NCBI RefSeq assembly: GCF_024347455.1
Contig: NZ_AP025483.1
Span: forward strand, 2,728,001 to 2,792,000
Length of the DNA stretch: 64,000 bases
Direction: 5' to 3'
From: Vibrio echinoideorum
Lineage (GTDB): Bacteria > Pseudomonadota > Gammaproteobacteria > Enterobacterales > Vibrionaceae
Shown here: one piece after another, positions 55,021-63,520 of the stretch
Layout of the letters: each line of letters opens with the position of its first letter
How positions within the stretch are numbered: position 1 is the first letter of the stretch
Notes under the pieces: model-generated
Told to the model about the DNA's origin: nothing
What the model saw: only the letters and a program-made list of their open reading frames with translations
Databases searched by the model: none
Translations under genes and position numbers: made by a program

Positions 55021-55051
55021 AAAGGTTGACGACGTTCGTCAGCCTTTTTTA
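55021..55051 (+). terminator. Terminator after nadK
   Basis: AAGG-TTGACGA and TCGTCAGCCTT pair with one G-U or mismatch around a short loop, followed by six T residues. Confidence 0.78.
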
Positions 55052-55214
55052 TTGCCCGTAGAAACCTCGTCGGCCCTTATATTCCGGATACACTCCGTAC
55101 CGTCACTCTCAAGAGGGAGGAGCGACTGAGTTGGGAATCTATAGTAGTTTCAGAGCCCTACGAACAGCATCAATTCTGAGAGCTGTCACAAAAAATTTTC
55201 ACCTGTCGACTTTA

Positions 55215-55252
55215 CTGTATAAAGAAACAGTATATACTGAACTTATATACAG
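55215..55252 (+). promoter_or_regulatory. Two LexA-type SOS boxes upstream of recN
   Basis: CTGTATAAAGAAACAG (55215-55230) and CTGAACTTATATACAG (55237-55252) both fit CTG-N10-CAG and are spaced 22 bp apart, start to start, 28-65 bp upstream of recN. Multiple LexA boxes at recN are known in E. coli. Confidence 0.88.
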
Positions 55253-55279
55253 TGTTGTTCAGTTATACAGGTAAATGAA

Positions 55280-56944
55280 ATGCTGGCTCATTTAAGTGTT
55301 AATAATTTCGCTATTGTTAAGTCTTTACAGCTAGAACTCTCTAAAGGCATGACAACAATCACCGGTGAAACTGGTGCAGGTAAATCTATCGCTATCGATG
55401 CTTTAGGCTTATGTCTTGGAGGAAGATCCGATGCAGGAATGGTAAGACAAGGTGAAGATAAAACCGAAGTCAGTGCGGCTTTTTTACTTGAGAACAATCT
55501 GCATGCAACCCGCTGGTTAGAAGACAATGAACTGCTTGATGGCGGTGAATGCATCCTACGTAGAACTATCTCTAAAGAAGGTCGCTCTCGTGCATTCATC
55601 AACGGTAGCCCCGTTCCTCTTTCACAATTGAAATCGCTAGGTCAGTTGTTGATCAACATTCATGGTCAACACGCGCACCATCAGTTAATGAAAAGCGACT
55701 ATCAAATGGTGATGCTTGATCAATACGCTGGTCATTTGAACCTTTTGAAATCAACACGTAATGCTTACCAAGCATGGCGACAAGCAGATAATCACTTAAA
55801 AGAGTTACGTGAAAATAGCCAGCAAAACCAGGCTCAAAAACAACTCCTTGAATATCAAATCAAAGAGTTAAATGAGCTGTCTATTGGAGAGGAAGAATAT
55901 GAAGACCTCGAACAAGAGCATAAGCGCCTCTCCAATAGCGGAGAATTGGCCTCAACCTGCCAGCAGGCTATCGAGCTTATTTTTGAAGGCGAAGAAGTTA
56001 ATGCGCTTAGTATTCTGCAATCGGCCAATCACTCCCTAATTCAATTAGCAGAGCTTGATGAACGGTTAGTTGATCTGCCGAACCTACTCTCTGAAGCCAT
56101 CATTCAGATTGAAGAGACCAACAATGAACTAAGAACCTATCTAGACAGCATTGATGTCGATCCAGGCCGCATGGTTTACGTTGAAGAACGCTTCTCAAAA
56201 GTGATGTCGATGTCTCGTAAACATCACGTGTTGCCAGAAGATCTGTATAAACACCACCAAGATTTATTACAGCAAGTCGAAGCGCTTGATTGCTCCGATG
56301 AAAAATTGGATGAGTTAGAAAACGACGTCGAGAATCAATATCAGTCGTTCGTGACTAAGTCAGATAAACTTCATAAGTCACGAACTCGTTACGCGAAAGA
56401 GCTCAATAAGCTGATTACTCAGAGCATGCACGAACTCAGTATGGAAAAAGCGCAGTTTGCCATTGAAGTAAACAACACCAACACGCACCCATCGCCATTG
56501 GGTATGGATAACGTGACCTTCATTGTTTCAACTAACCCGGGCCAACCGATGCAGCCAATTGCTAAAGTAGCCTCCGGTGGTGAACTTTCACGTATTTCAT
56601 TAGCGATTCAGGTGATCACTGCGCAAAAAGTAGATACACCAAGCCTAATTTTCGATGAAGTCGATGTAGGTATCAGTGGGCCAACCGCTGCCGTGGTCGG
56701 AAAAATGCTGCGTACGCTGGGAGAATCTACCCAAGTGATGTGTGTGACTCACTTACCTCAAGTTGCCGGTTGCGGTCACCAACAGCTGTTTGTTGCGAAG
56801 AACACGAAATCAGGTAAAACAGAAACGCAAATGCACACGCTTGATGAACAACAACGCGTTTCAGAGCTTGCTCGCCTACTCGGTGGTAGCCAGATTACAG
56901 AGTCGACATTAGCCAACGCAAAAGAATTATTAATCGCAGCTTAA
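55280..56944 (+). CDS. recN: DNA repair protein RecN
   Basis: The 554-residue SMC-like protein has Walker A GETGAGKS at residues 29-36, a long coiled-coil middle (about 150-370) and the C-terminal signature [12 protein letters not shown] followed by Walker [13 protein letters not shown]. RecN holds or aligns DNA during double-strand-break repair. Two LexA boxes upstream indicate strong SOS induction. The C-terminus ends AKELLIAA; such alanine-rich ends make RecN a Clp substrate in E. coli, which fits the nearby trans-translation theme only loosely. Confidence 0.96.
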   Translation: MLAHLSVNNFAIVKSLQLELSKGMTTITGETGAGKSIAIDALGLCLGGRSDAGMVRQGEDKTEVSAAFLLENNLHATRWLEDNELLDGGECILRRTISKEGRSRAFINGSPVPLSQLKSLGQLLINIHGQHAHHQLMKSDYQMVMLDQYAGHLNLLKSTRNAYQAWRQADNHLKELRENSQQNQAQKQLLEYQIKELNELSIGEEEYEDLEQEHKRLSNSGELASTCQQAIELIFEGEEVNALSILQSANHSLIQLAELDERLVDLPNLLSEAIIQIEETNNELRTYLDSIDVDPGRMVYVEERFSKVMSMSRKHHVLPEDLYKHHQDLLQQVEALDCSDEKLDELENDVENQYQSFVTKSDKLHKSRTRYAKELNKLITQSMHELSMEKAQFAIEVNNTNTHPSPLGMDNVTFIVSTNPGQPMQPIAKVASGGELSRISLAIQVITAQKVDTPSLIFDEVDVGISGPTAAVVGKMLRTLGESTQVMCVTHLPQVAGCGHQQLFVAKNTKSGKTETQMHTLDEQQRVSELARLLGGSQITESTLANAKELLIAA

Positions 56945-57111
56945 GTTAAACATTCAGCAAATTTCTGATAAATTACCGAAAATTCTTGGCAATTTTGCAA
57001 CTTAATTCAAAATTGCCAGTCATAACAAGCTCAAAGCGCAAGGAGCTTTTTACTTCTTGCTGGAGCTTGTTTATTATCAGGCAGTATTTTAGCGAAGAAA
57101 GATCTCAGACT

Positions 57112-57471
57112 ATGCGAATTAAAAAGTGGTTAGTTGCAGTTCCACTTGCACTAACAATGTTGACCGGTTGCTCTCTACTAGAGAAGTTGGTTTATCGAAT
57201 TGACATCAATCAGGGTAACTATGTTGAACAAGAAGCTGTCGACCAGCTGAAGTTTGGCATGACAAAAACACAAGTTCGTTACGTTATGGGCTCACCTATG
57301 CTTATCGAAAATGGCTACCCAGATACGTGGTACTACATTTACCTCCACACAAAAGGCCATGAAGACTCGATTCAAAAAAATCTTGTTGTTAACTTTGATG
57401 CGACTGGCACCTTAGTAACGATCAATGGTGACTTTGAAGCCAGTGATGAGTTCTTCGAAAGCCTTCGCTAG
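57112..57471 (+). CDS. bamE: Outer membrane assembly lipoprotein BamE (SmpA)
   Basis: The 119-residue lipoprotein (lipobox MLTGC, Cys20) has the BamE fold motif [16 protein letters not shown] and a WYYIYL strand. It is part of the BAM complex inserting beta-barrel proteins such as OmpK. The ATG at 57112 gives a normal lipoprotein signal; the frame limit at 56986 would add 42 non-signal residues. It follows recN, as in E. coli. Three short imperfect repeats lie between its stop and terminator. Confidence 0.95.
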   Translation: MRIKKWLVAVPLALTMLTGCSLLEKLVYRIDINQGNYVEQEAVDQLKFGMTKTQVRYVMGSPMLIENGYPDTWYYIYLHTKGHEDSIQKNLVVNFDATGTLVTINGDFEASDEFFESLR

Positions 57472-57483
57472 CTTTCAACCAAC

Positions 57484-57531
57484 AAAGCTATCAGCCGATA
57501 AAGTTATCAGTCGACGAAACTATCAGTCGAC
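57484..57531 (+). repeat. Three imperfect 15-17 bp direct repeats after bamE
   Basis: AAAGCTATCAGCCGAT (57484-57499), AAAGTTATCAGTCGACG (57500-57516) and AAACTATCAGTCGAC (57517-57531) share the core TATCAGYCGA. They fill the space between the bamE stop codon and its terminator. Confidence 0.85.
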
Positions 57532-57544
57532 AAAACAAGAATCG

Positions 57545-57577
57545 CAAAAGCCGGCTCACATGAGCAGGCTTTTTCAT
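57545..57577 (+). terminator. Terminator after bamE
   Basis: AAAGCCGGCTCA and TGAGCAGGCTTT pair with one mismatch, followed by a T-run. Confidence 0.82.
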
Positions 57578-57617
57578 ATCCGTTAACAAATTAATTTTCA
57601 TCGAACTAACCTGCAGG

Positions 57618-57647
57618 TACAAAAAAGCTCGCCAATGCGAGCTTCTT
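57618..57647 (-). terminator. Terminator after rnfH
   Basis: On the minus strand AAGCTCGC and GCGAGCTT form a perfect stem with an ATTG loop, followed by T residues. Confidence 0.87.
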
Positions 57648-57669
57648 TATCATTCAAATTTGTTTGGTA

Positions 57670-57981
57670 TTACGATTTAGCAGCCGCCGCTTTTGCTTGC
57701 TCTGCACGCTTACGTCGAATCTCTTTTGGATCGGCCAGCAGCGCTCGATAGATTTCGATACGATCTTTATCTCGAACGGTTGCATCCAACTTAACGTTGC
57801 GGCTGAATACACCCACTTTATTTTTCGCTAAGTCGATCTCTGGATACAATTCTAAAACACCAGACTGTGCAATAATCTCTTCAACGGTCGCGTTCTTATT
57901 CACCACCAAGGTAAATACACGCTGCTCATGTGGAAGCGCAAACACAACTTCTACGTGGATCATATCGGATTCAATAGTCAT
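57670..57981 (-). CDS. rnfH: RnfH family ubiquitin-like protein
   Basis: The 103-residue protein has the beta-grasp pattern of RnfH ([18 protein letters not shown], then [26 protein letters not shown]) and a basic, alanine-rich tail. The family sits beside ratA in most gammaproteobacteria and its role is unsettled. The start at 57981 lies three bases after the ratA stop, so the two form one unit; an internal ATG at 57963 is an alternative start. Confidence 0.9.
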   Translation of the reverse strand: MTIESDMIHVEVVFALPHEQRVFTLVVNKNATVEEIIAQSGVLELYPEIDLAKNKVGVFSRNVKLDATVRDKDRIEIYRALLADPKEIRRKRAEQAKAAAAKS

Positions 57982-57984
57982 GGC

Positions 57985-58413
57985 TTAGTAAACCTGTTTA
58001 GCTCGTTGAGTAAAAGCACTGACCATATTGCTCGTCAGCTCATTGAAAATCTTACCAAATGCCATTTCTATCATTCGACTAGAAAATTCAAACTCTAACT
58101 TAAGCTCGACCTTACAAGCTTGGTCGTCTAGTGGAGTGAAATACCAACCGCCCTGCAGCTTTTTGAACGGGCCGTCCACCAGCTCCATTAAGATCTCAGC
58201 ACCATCTGCCATTCGATTTGACGTAGTAAATGTTTTGCTGATACCAGCTTTAGAGACATCAACCGAAGCCACCATCGCAGAATCTGAAGATTCGATCACA
58301 CGAGAACCAGAACATCCTGGCAAAAACTCAGGATAACGAGCAACATCATTGACCAAGCTGAACATCTGGTCGGCACTAAAAGACACTAATGCTGAACGAG
58401 TAACCTTTGGCAT
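57985..58413 (-). CDS. ratA: RatA-type START/SRPBCC protein
   Basis: The 142-residue protein has the coenzyme Q-binding Coq10/RatA fold, with MFSLVNDVARYPEFLPGC near the N-terminus and a long C-terminal helix (MVSAFTQRAKQVY). RatA was described as a toxin blocking 70S assembly in E. coli, but the fold suggests a ubiquinone-related role as well. AGGAG precedes the ATG. It is divergent from smpB, the usual arrangement. Confidence 0.92.
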   Translation of the reverse strand: MPKVTRSALVSFSADQMFSLVNDVARYPEFLPGCSGSRVIESSDSAMVASVDVSKAGISKTFTTSNRMADGAEILMELVDGPFKKLQGGWYFTPLDDQACKVELKLEFEFSSRMIEMAFGKIFNELTSNMVSAFTQRAKQVY

Positions 58414-58532
58414 ATAGACTCCTGTTAAAGACAGCGTTACATTAACACAAACTGCAATTTTAATTGTATTGGGCCAGAGCGCAAATAAAAAGGATTCCCC
58501 ATCTAGGGCGCATTCCGTATAATGAGGCCATT

Positions 58533-59018
58533 ATGGCAAAGAATAAATCAAAATCAAAAGCCGGTAGTAATACCATTGCGCTTAATAAGAAAGCTCGCCA
58601 CGAATATTTCATCGATGATGAGATAGAAGCGGGGCTTGAGCTACAAGGCTGGGAAGTAAAATCCCTACGTGAAGGCAAAACCAATATCGCAGAAAGCTAC
58701 GTATACATCAGAGATGGCGAAGCATTCATCAGTGGTATGACGATTACTCCGCTAACTCAAGCGAGTACTCATATCGTGGCGAACCCAACACGTATCCGTA
58801 AACTATTAATGTCGAGAAAAGAGCTCGATAACCTTATCGGTCGTATTAACCGTGAAGGCATGACACTTGTCGCAACCGCGCTTTACTGGTCTCGCTCTTG
58901 GGCGAAAGTAAAAGTAGGCGTAGCGAAAGGTAAAAAGCTGCACGATAAACGTACTGATATGAAAGAAAAAGATTGGGCGAGAGATAAAGCACGAATTATG
59001 AAGAGTAATTTGCGTTAA
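58533..59018 (+). CDS. smpB: SsrA-binding protein SmpB
   Basis: The 161-residue OB-fold protein binds tmRNA and brings it to stalled ribosomes. [26 protein letters not shown] is split over the first half, and the basic tail ends [16 protein letters not shown]. The ATG at 58533 follows a GAGG-like box; the frame limit at 58464 is a TTG in the promoter region. It is followed at 66 bp by the tmRNA gene, its partner. Confidence 0.96.
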   Translation: MAKNKSKSKAGSNTIALNKKARHEYFIDDEIEAGLELQGWEVKSLREGKTNIAESYVYIRDGEAFISGMTITPLTQASTHIVANPTRIRKLLMSRKELDNLIGRINREGMTLVATALYWSRSWAKVKVGVAKGKKLHDKRTDMKEKDWARDKARIMKSNLR

Positions 59019-59084
59019 TTTTAAGCACTTAAACGCACAGTGCTAGACAGGCTAAGCTTTTCTGGTACTATGCAAATAACACTT

Positions 59085-59451
59085 GGGGCTGATTTAGGAT
59101 TCGACAGGAATTTTGAAGTCTGAGGTGCATGCCGTGGGGCGGTTGGCCACGTTAAAAGCCGCAAAAAAATAGTCGCAAACGACGAAAACTACGCACTAGC
59201 AGCTTAATAACCTGCTCAGAGCTCTCTTACCCTAGCTTCCGCTCGTAAGACGGGGACCAATAAGAGATCAAACCCAAACTAGCTAGCGCGGATTCTCCCA
59301 CCTGAGAGGAAAAGCGCGAATAACAATTCAGGTTAGCCTTTAACTAGCGTGTCGGTTCGCAGGTTGCTGGTGAAATTAAAGATCGACTAAGCATGTAGTA
59401 CCAATGATGAATGATTTTTGGACGCGGGTTCAACTCCCGCCAGCTCCACCA
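59085..59451 (+). ncRNA. ssrA: Transfer-messenger RNA (tmRNA)
   Basis: GGGGCTGATTTAGGATTCGAC at the 5' end and GCTCCACCA at the 3' end form the tRNA-Ala-like acceptor, with GGTTCAACTCCCGCC as T arm. The tag frame begins at 59175 and encodes ANDENYALAA followed by tandem stop codons at 59205-59207 and nearby. The intervening pseudoknots are consistent with length. It frees stalled ribosomes with SmpB. The 3' end is a common integration site, but no integrase or duplicated end is seen here. Confidence 0.97.
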
Positions 59452-59460
59452 AACGTTTGG

Positions 59461-59497
59461 AAAGGGCCAACTCGAAAGAGTTGGCCCTTTTTTTTGC
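59461..59497 (+). terminator. Terminator after ssrA
   Basis: AAAGGGCCAACTC and GAGTTGGCCCTTT form a perfect long stem followed by a T-run. Confidence 0.93.
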
Positions 59498-59564
59498 CTA
59501 AACATTAGGTACTTAAAATCATAAATCGACCCAATCCATTTATATTAAAACAAATATAGAATTA

Positions 59565-59603
59565 ATAAAAAACCACACACTCCAACGTAGAAGTATGTGG
59601 TCA
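59565..59603 (-). terminator. Terminator after the retropepsin-like gene
   Basis: On the minus strand ACCACATACT and AGTGTGTGGT pair around the TCTACGTTGG loop region and are followed by six T residues. Confidence 0.75.
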
Positions 59604-59648
59604 TTTAAAATAGTTCTATTGCAAACCTAAACGAGATCGATTTAGAGG

Positions 59649-61529
59649 TTAATCCATATCACCCAACAAGTAATCTTCATCGCTGCTCACTACTGCGCCG
59701 TGCTTTAAGAAGTTCTTACCTAGGATCATGCTGTATTCAAAGCGAGAGCGATCTTGAAGGTTTACCCTTACCTCTTTCTCTAAGTCACCTAACTTAACCT
59801 TCATTTCGACGACAGGGCGAATGTTCACCTTCTCGCCTTTCTTGGCTTTAATGCGCATGACATCAATCACTGGCTTGGTGAACTCTTGCTTATCGCCTTG
59901 GTTGTTTTGGTAGGTAAAACTCACCATGTCTTGGCCATCTTTCTTAAATCGCTTGATATTGACTGCATTCATTGAGCTCACATCTGCACCTGTATCCAAT
60001 TTCGCAGGGAATGTCATGCCACTCACTTCAACCACTTCAATGTGCCCAACTTTAAACAAAGGCTCCGATTTCAAAAGATAGTCAGAACGAGTATTCACAT
60101 ATACCCCATCTTTCGCCATCTTCTTACCTAAGACGAAGTAAGCCTCTTTTTCATTAGTGTTCAACACGTCGATAGCAAACTCTTGTTGGCGAACTTTACC
60201 AGCGCCTAAAAACTCACCACTAACAACTGGGCGAACATCATCACCGACTCGAAGCTTTTTAATTACTTTCTTAATGACTTTCTGTTGTTCACCATTCGCA
60301 TCAATAAGGAAAAATTCAACGGACGTATCTTTGCCCTTACCTGTCATTTCAAAACTATCAACCTTTAGCAAAGGCGTATTTACGGTGAATGAAGCAACAG
60401 CCTTCATAGGGAAACCATCTAAGGTGATACCTTCCTCCGGTGAGATAATCAACGGCTCACTCTTTTTTGCAACCTCGCTGAAACTCTCAGAACCTTTAGA
60501 GAGAATATTTTCAGCGTTGGTATCAATCATGAAAAGTTCGCTAGCGGTGCTCGTTCCAAATCTCAACTGTGACTCACTGCTAGAACGGTCACGTAAGTAA
60601 ACTAGAACATCTCGTGTTGTGTTTTCATCGAGTTGGACGGGCACATACACTAAAGGTCTCTTCTTACCGCCCACACTCAACATACGAACTAATGGCAGCG
60701 TCATTTCTTTTTGCTTGCCGTCGTTGTCGACCATATCAAACGTGACTTCGCTGTTTTTCTTGTCTACATCGATATTTTTTGAATGCAAAATGCTGTAACG
60801 ATTCTTTAAAGAGAAGGTCGCATTCATCGCCATTCCCGAGATAGACACTACCTCTTTTCGACCTACTACTGTCGCGTTTTCCTGCTCTTGCAAGTAGTCA
60901 TAGCCCGCAAACACTAAAGCGTTATCAGCAAGAAAAGTTTTGCCAATCAGCACTGGTGCTGAAAAATGGCTTCTGTCGGTAAGGTTAACGTCTGTTTTTA
61001 ATTCTTGATCCGCAATGGTGAGTGACATTTTTACGGTAGGACGAAGTAAAGGCGTGCTGCTGGTGCGGCTACGTATCATGCTGACACGCTCTAAAGGCGC
61101 TTCGATTAATACCATATCTCCCGTGCGCGGGTTTTGAACTTTAAAAGACACCACAGCTTCATATTTCGCAAAGGTACTGCCATTCCAATCATCGTAATCA
61201 ACATCGGAATTATTCAACAGGTCTTCGGTTAACGCCGCCATCAACTCTTTGTCTTTAAGATTCTTGTAATCAGCATTCGTGCTCTTCACATGAATATCTT
61301 CAGCATGCATAGAAGTGGTTTCTGCACCAGTATCGATTTTACCAATGAAAGGAACGTCTTTTAACCCTTGAACGCTAGATAGGTACACGTTCTCAGTACG
61401 GCCTAATACCGCCTTACCATCGAGTTCGTAAGTAGGATTTTGCGTGGTAGGTGAAGTATCAGTAGCCAAAGCATATTGTAAAAAAAGTAGCGTACTTAGA
61501 AGAGTTAGAGCCAAAGGTATCTTTTTCAT
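59649..61529 (-). CDS. Exported protein with four retropepsin-like (RimB/Zn-protease type) repeats
   Basis: A 626-residue protein with a signal peptide (residues 1-22). Two repeats keep the aspartic-protease motif: GKIDTGAETTSM (DTGA at 66-69) and AKLDTGADVSSM (DTGA at 512-515), each ending in DRS...LIGKTFL or DRS...ILGKNFL. Two middle repeats (about 220-340 and 360-485) share the strand pattern and end segments but lack DTGA. The fold resembles the ATP-dependent zinc protease/retropepsin family found next to RimK-type ligases. No ligase gene is nearby. The start is ATG 61529; the frame limit is 61607. The natural substrate is unknown. Confidence 0.82.
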   Translation of the reverse strand: MKKIPLALTLLSTLLFLQYALATDTSPTTQNPTYELDGKAVLGRTENVYLSSVQGLKDVPFIGKIDTGAETTSMHAEDIHVKSTNADYKNLKDKELMAALTEDLLNNSDVDYDDWNGSTFAKYEAVVSFKVQNPRTGDMVLIEAPLERVSMIRSRTSSTPLLRPTVKMSLTIADQELKTDVNLTDRSHFSAPVLIGKTFLADNALVFAGYDYLQEQENATVVGRKEVVSISGMAMNATFSLKNRYSILHSKNIDVDKKNSEVTFDMVDNDGKQKEMTLPLVRMLSVGGKKRPLVYVPVQLDENTTRDVLVYLRDRSSSESQLRFGTSTASELFMIDTNAENILSKGSESFSEVAKKSEPLIISPEEGITLDGFPMKAVASFTVNTPLLKVDSFEMTGKGKDTSVEFFLIDANGEQQKVIKKVIKKLRVGDDVRPVVSGEFLGAGKVRQQEFAIDVLNTNEKEAYFVLGKKMAKDGVYVNTRSDYLLKSEPLFKVGHIEVVEVSGMTFPAKLDTGADVSSMNAVNIKRFKKDGQDMVSFTYQNNQGDKQEFTKPVIDVMRIKAKKGEKVNIRPVVEMKVKLGDLEKEVRVNLQDRSRFEYSMILGKNFLKHGAVVSSDEDYLLGDMD

Positions 61530-61736
61530 TAGTTGGTCCGTTGTGATCAGTTCACTAATAATACTGGCGTTTCGGCGAAGAGTTCCCCTACCAGTACAGG
61601 TTCTCACATAACGTTAACGCTATGAGTTTTTCAATAACAAACCGATGACTTTGCAAAGCATTACCTTGTCGATTATTGACTAATGGATACCCAATAACCT
61701 TTTCAATGCTTGATGTTACATTGGAGAAATGAATAT

Positions 61737-61767
61737 AAAAAAGGCCAACGACATACGTTGACCTTAG
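61737..61767 (-). terminator. Terminator after the M15-type peptidase gene
   Basis: On the minus strand AAGGTCAACG and CGTTGGCCTT form a stem with two G-U or mismatched positions, followed by six T residues. Confidence 0.8.
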
Positions 61768-61834
61768 CTATTCGAAACACACCTTAAGCAGGCTTAACTT
61801 GCTAAAACACAAACGGTTCTAGATAAACATAGCA

Positions 61835-62663
61835 CTAAAAAGTCCCGACTGTTTTCTTTGCACAGATAGCTCGAGCTTTTTCTGCGTTCTCACCTTTATT
61901 TTTTGAATAACTTTTATTCTTATTAAAACATTGGCGATAAGATTCGATGTAACGCTCAAATAGCACTTTAGCTTCAGATTGCGGTTTAGAAAGCAGTTGG
62001 TTAACGAATTTTTTTGAGCCAACCTCAAAATGCTGAGTATCGATTGGGCTGTTCCAATCCCCTCCCCAGATCATAAACCCGTGATGGGCGAAAAGCTCAA
62101 CCACATCTTCTGCCATGCCTCGGCGTTCAATTTCGTCACGAGCACGAAAGCGAGTACGGTTCACATAGCGGGTTGCAGATTGTGATGGCTTTACCGTGAT
62201 TTGTCCGTGGCTATCGAACTCTAAGAAAGGATTTTGAACTGGGTTGATGTCTATCGCCACACCATAGGCATGTTTCGACCACCCCCCCTCCGCCAGTAAT
62301 AGGACGAGCGTTAAACGCACTGCTGTTGTTCGCGTCCATTGAGGCGTTATCGTCACCTCTGAATTCACGCATTAAGCGAGCAGAATGAAGAGGGAAACTG
62401 CGCTGTTTAAGCTCTGAAAAGATTTGTTCAACAGCAGGCGCAATAACATCAAGCACGATCATATTGCCCTGTTGCATTTCCCCTTTGAAATTAATGAAAT
62501 CGAAATCCACTTTGGATAGTCGCTCACAACCAACAGGCGCACCATTACTCAAAACATTGTTCTTTTTCATCATGTCGCATTGCCATTGAGATATAGGGGC
62601 AACTTGAGCATAACTCACTGCACTGAGCAAAGTGGCCAGACAGCCGACAATAAAACGTTTCAT
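61835..62663 (-). pseudogene. M15-type (VanY/DacY-like) peptidase gene with a frameshift at a G7 tract
   Basis: Two overlapping frames together make one protein. The first (from ATG 62663) has a signal peptide (cleavage after SYA, residue 19) and runs to NARPITGGGG, then shifts at a run of seven C on the plus strand (62282-62288). Removing one base joins it to WSKHAYGVAIDIN and the rest. The joined product of about 275 residues has the LAS metallopeptidase motifs SKHAYGVAID (zinc-binding His and Asp) and DTQHFEV. It would cut peptidoglycan peptides in the periplasm. The disruption may be phase variation, recent inactivation or a sequencing error. Confidence 0.85.
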
Positions 62664-62745
62664 ATCAAAGACTCAAAAATAGTAAGAGTGAAAAGTAGCA
62701 GAAGTTGGAAAGTAACATATTAAGCCAAGTTGAGCGCACGCTTTG

Positions 62746-63474
62746 TTAGCGCGTTTTGTTCCAATAAACAATCTCTCGAACTCGTCCGTTCTGGTCGACA
62801 TCCGCTTCTCCACCAACATCAGAAGGCTCAGGTAAGGTCGATAATTGCGGAGCGTAATAGGCAACCAACATAAGTACGAACGCATCGTAAATATCGTCTA
62901 TCGCGACGTCTTTACGCTTGGTATTTGAAATGGCCAACGACAAGCCGTCACACCATTGAGGGGCGAGTTGCTGAATAATAGAAAGCCGTTCCTCTTTGCC
63001 TTCTAGTGTTCGTTTGGAAAACGTCAGCGGTTCACCTTTCAAAGCTGCGAACACCACTTCAGGGTGAGACTCTCTGATCAATAAGTTGGGGTGATCATCG
63101 ATAAGTTTATCCAACTCTCGGATTTTAGGAACAATCCCCCAAGTCTGTTTCGAGAACTTCTTGCTAAGCTGTTCCACATTCACATTACACGCTGCAATAT
63201 AATCAGTTTGGTAAACCGCCTCACGACACGGCACCGGAAACACTGAAGACCCACGCTTGCTGGTTAGAAAACGCCTTGCCGCTTTATCGCATAACCTATC
63301 CGGAGTCTGTGAATCACTAAAGCCGATAGGCATATCAATTAACGTCGTTGCTTCCGTAAGATCATCAACCAACTCATCGAGCGTGTTTACCACTTTATAC
63401 GCTGGCACCGCGTTATCAGAGACAATCCAAGCGATCCAACCCGCCTTGCAGCCATCAATTCCGATGTATTTCAT
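62746..63474 (-). CDS. DUF429 domain protein (RNase H-like fold)
   Basis: The 242-residue protein starts with a nucleotide-type strand YIGIDGCKAGWIAW carrying the first conserved Asp, then LIDMPIGFS, and a late DDIYDAFVLML segment with further acidic residues. This fits DUF429, predicted to be an RNase H-like nuclease of unknown substrate. GAGAAC precedes the ATG. It lies upstream of the M15-type gene on the same strand with an 82-bp gap. No signal peptide, so cytosolic. Confidence 0.85.
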   Translation of the reverse strand: MKYIGIDGCKAGWIAWIVSDNAVPAYKVVNTLDELVDDLTEATTLIDMPIGFSDSQTPDRLCDKAARRFLTSKRGSSVFPVPCREAVYQTDYIAACNVNVEQLSKKFSKQTWGIVPKIRELDKLIDDHPNLLIRESHPEVVFAALKGEPLTFSKRTLEGKEERLSIIQQLAPQWCDGLSLAISNTKRKDVAIDDIYDAFVLMLVAYYAPQLSTLPEPSDVGGEADVDQNGRVREIVYWNKTR

Positions 63475-63520
63475 TGTGTTCTCAAATTACGTGCTCATGT
63501 TATTTACGTACTGTCTCTAA

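Noticed and set aside
61819..62028. Separate 69-codon frame at the end of the M15-type gene
   Set aside because: It overlaps the restored M15 frame in another register and has no independent support.
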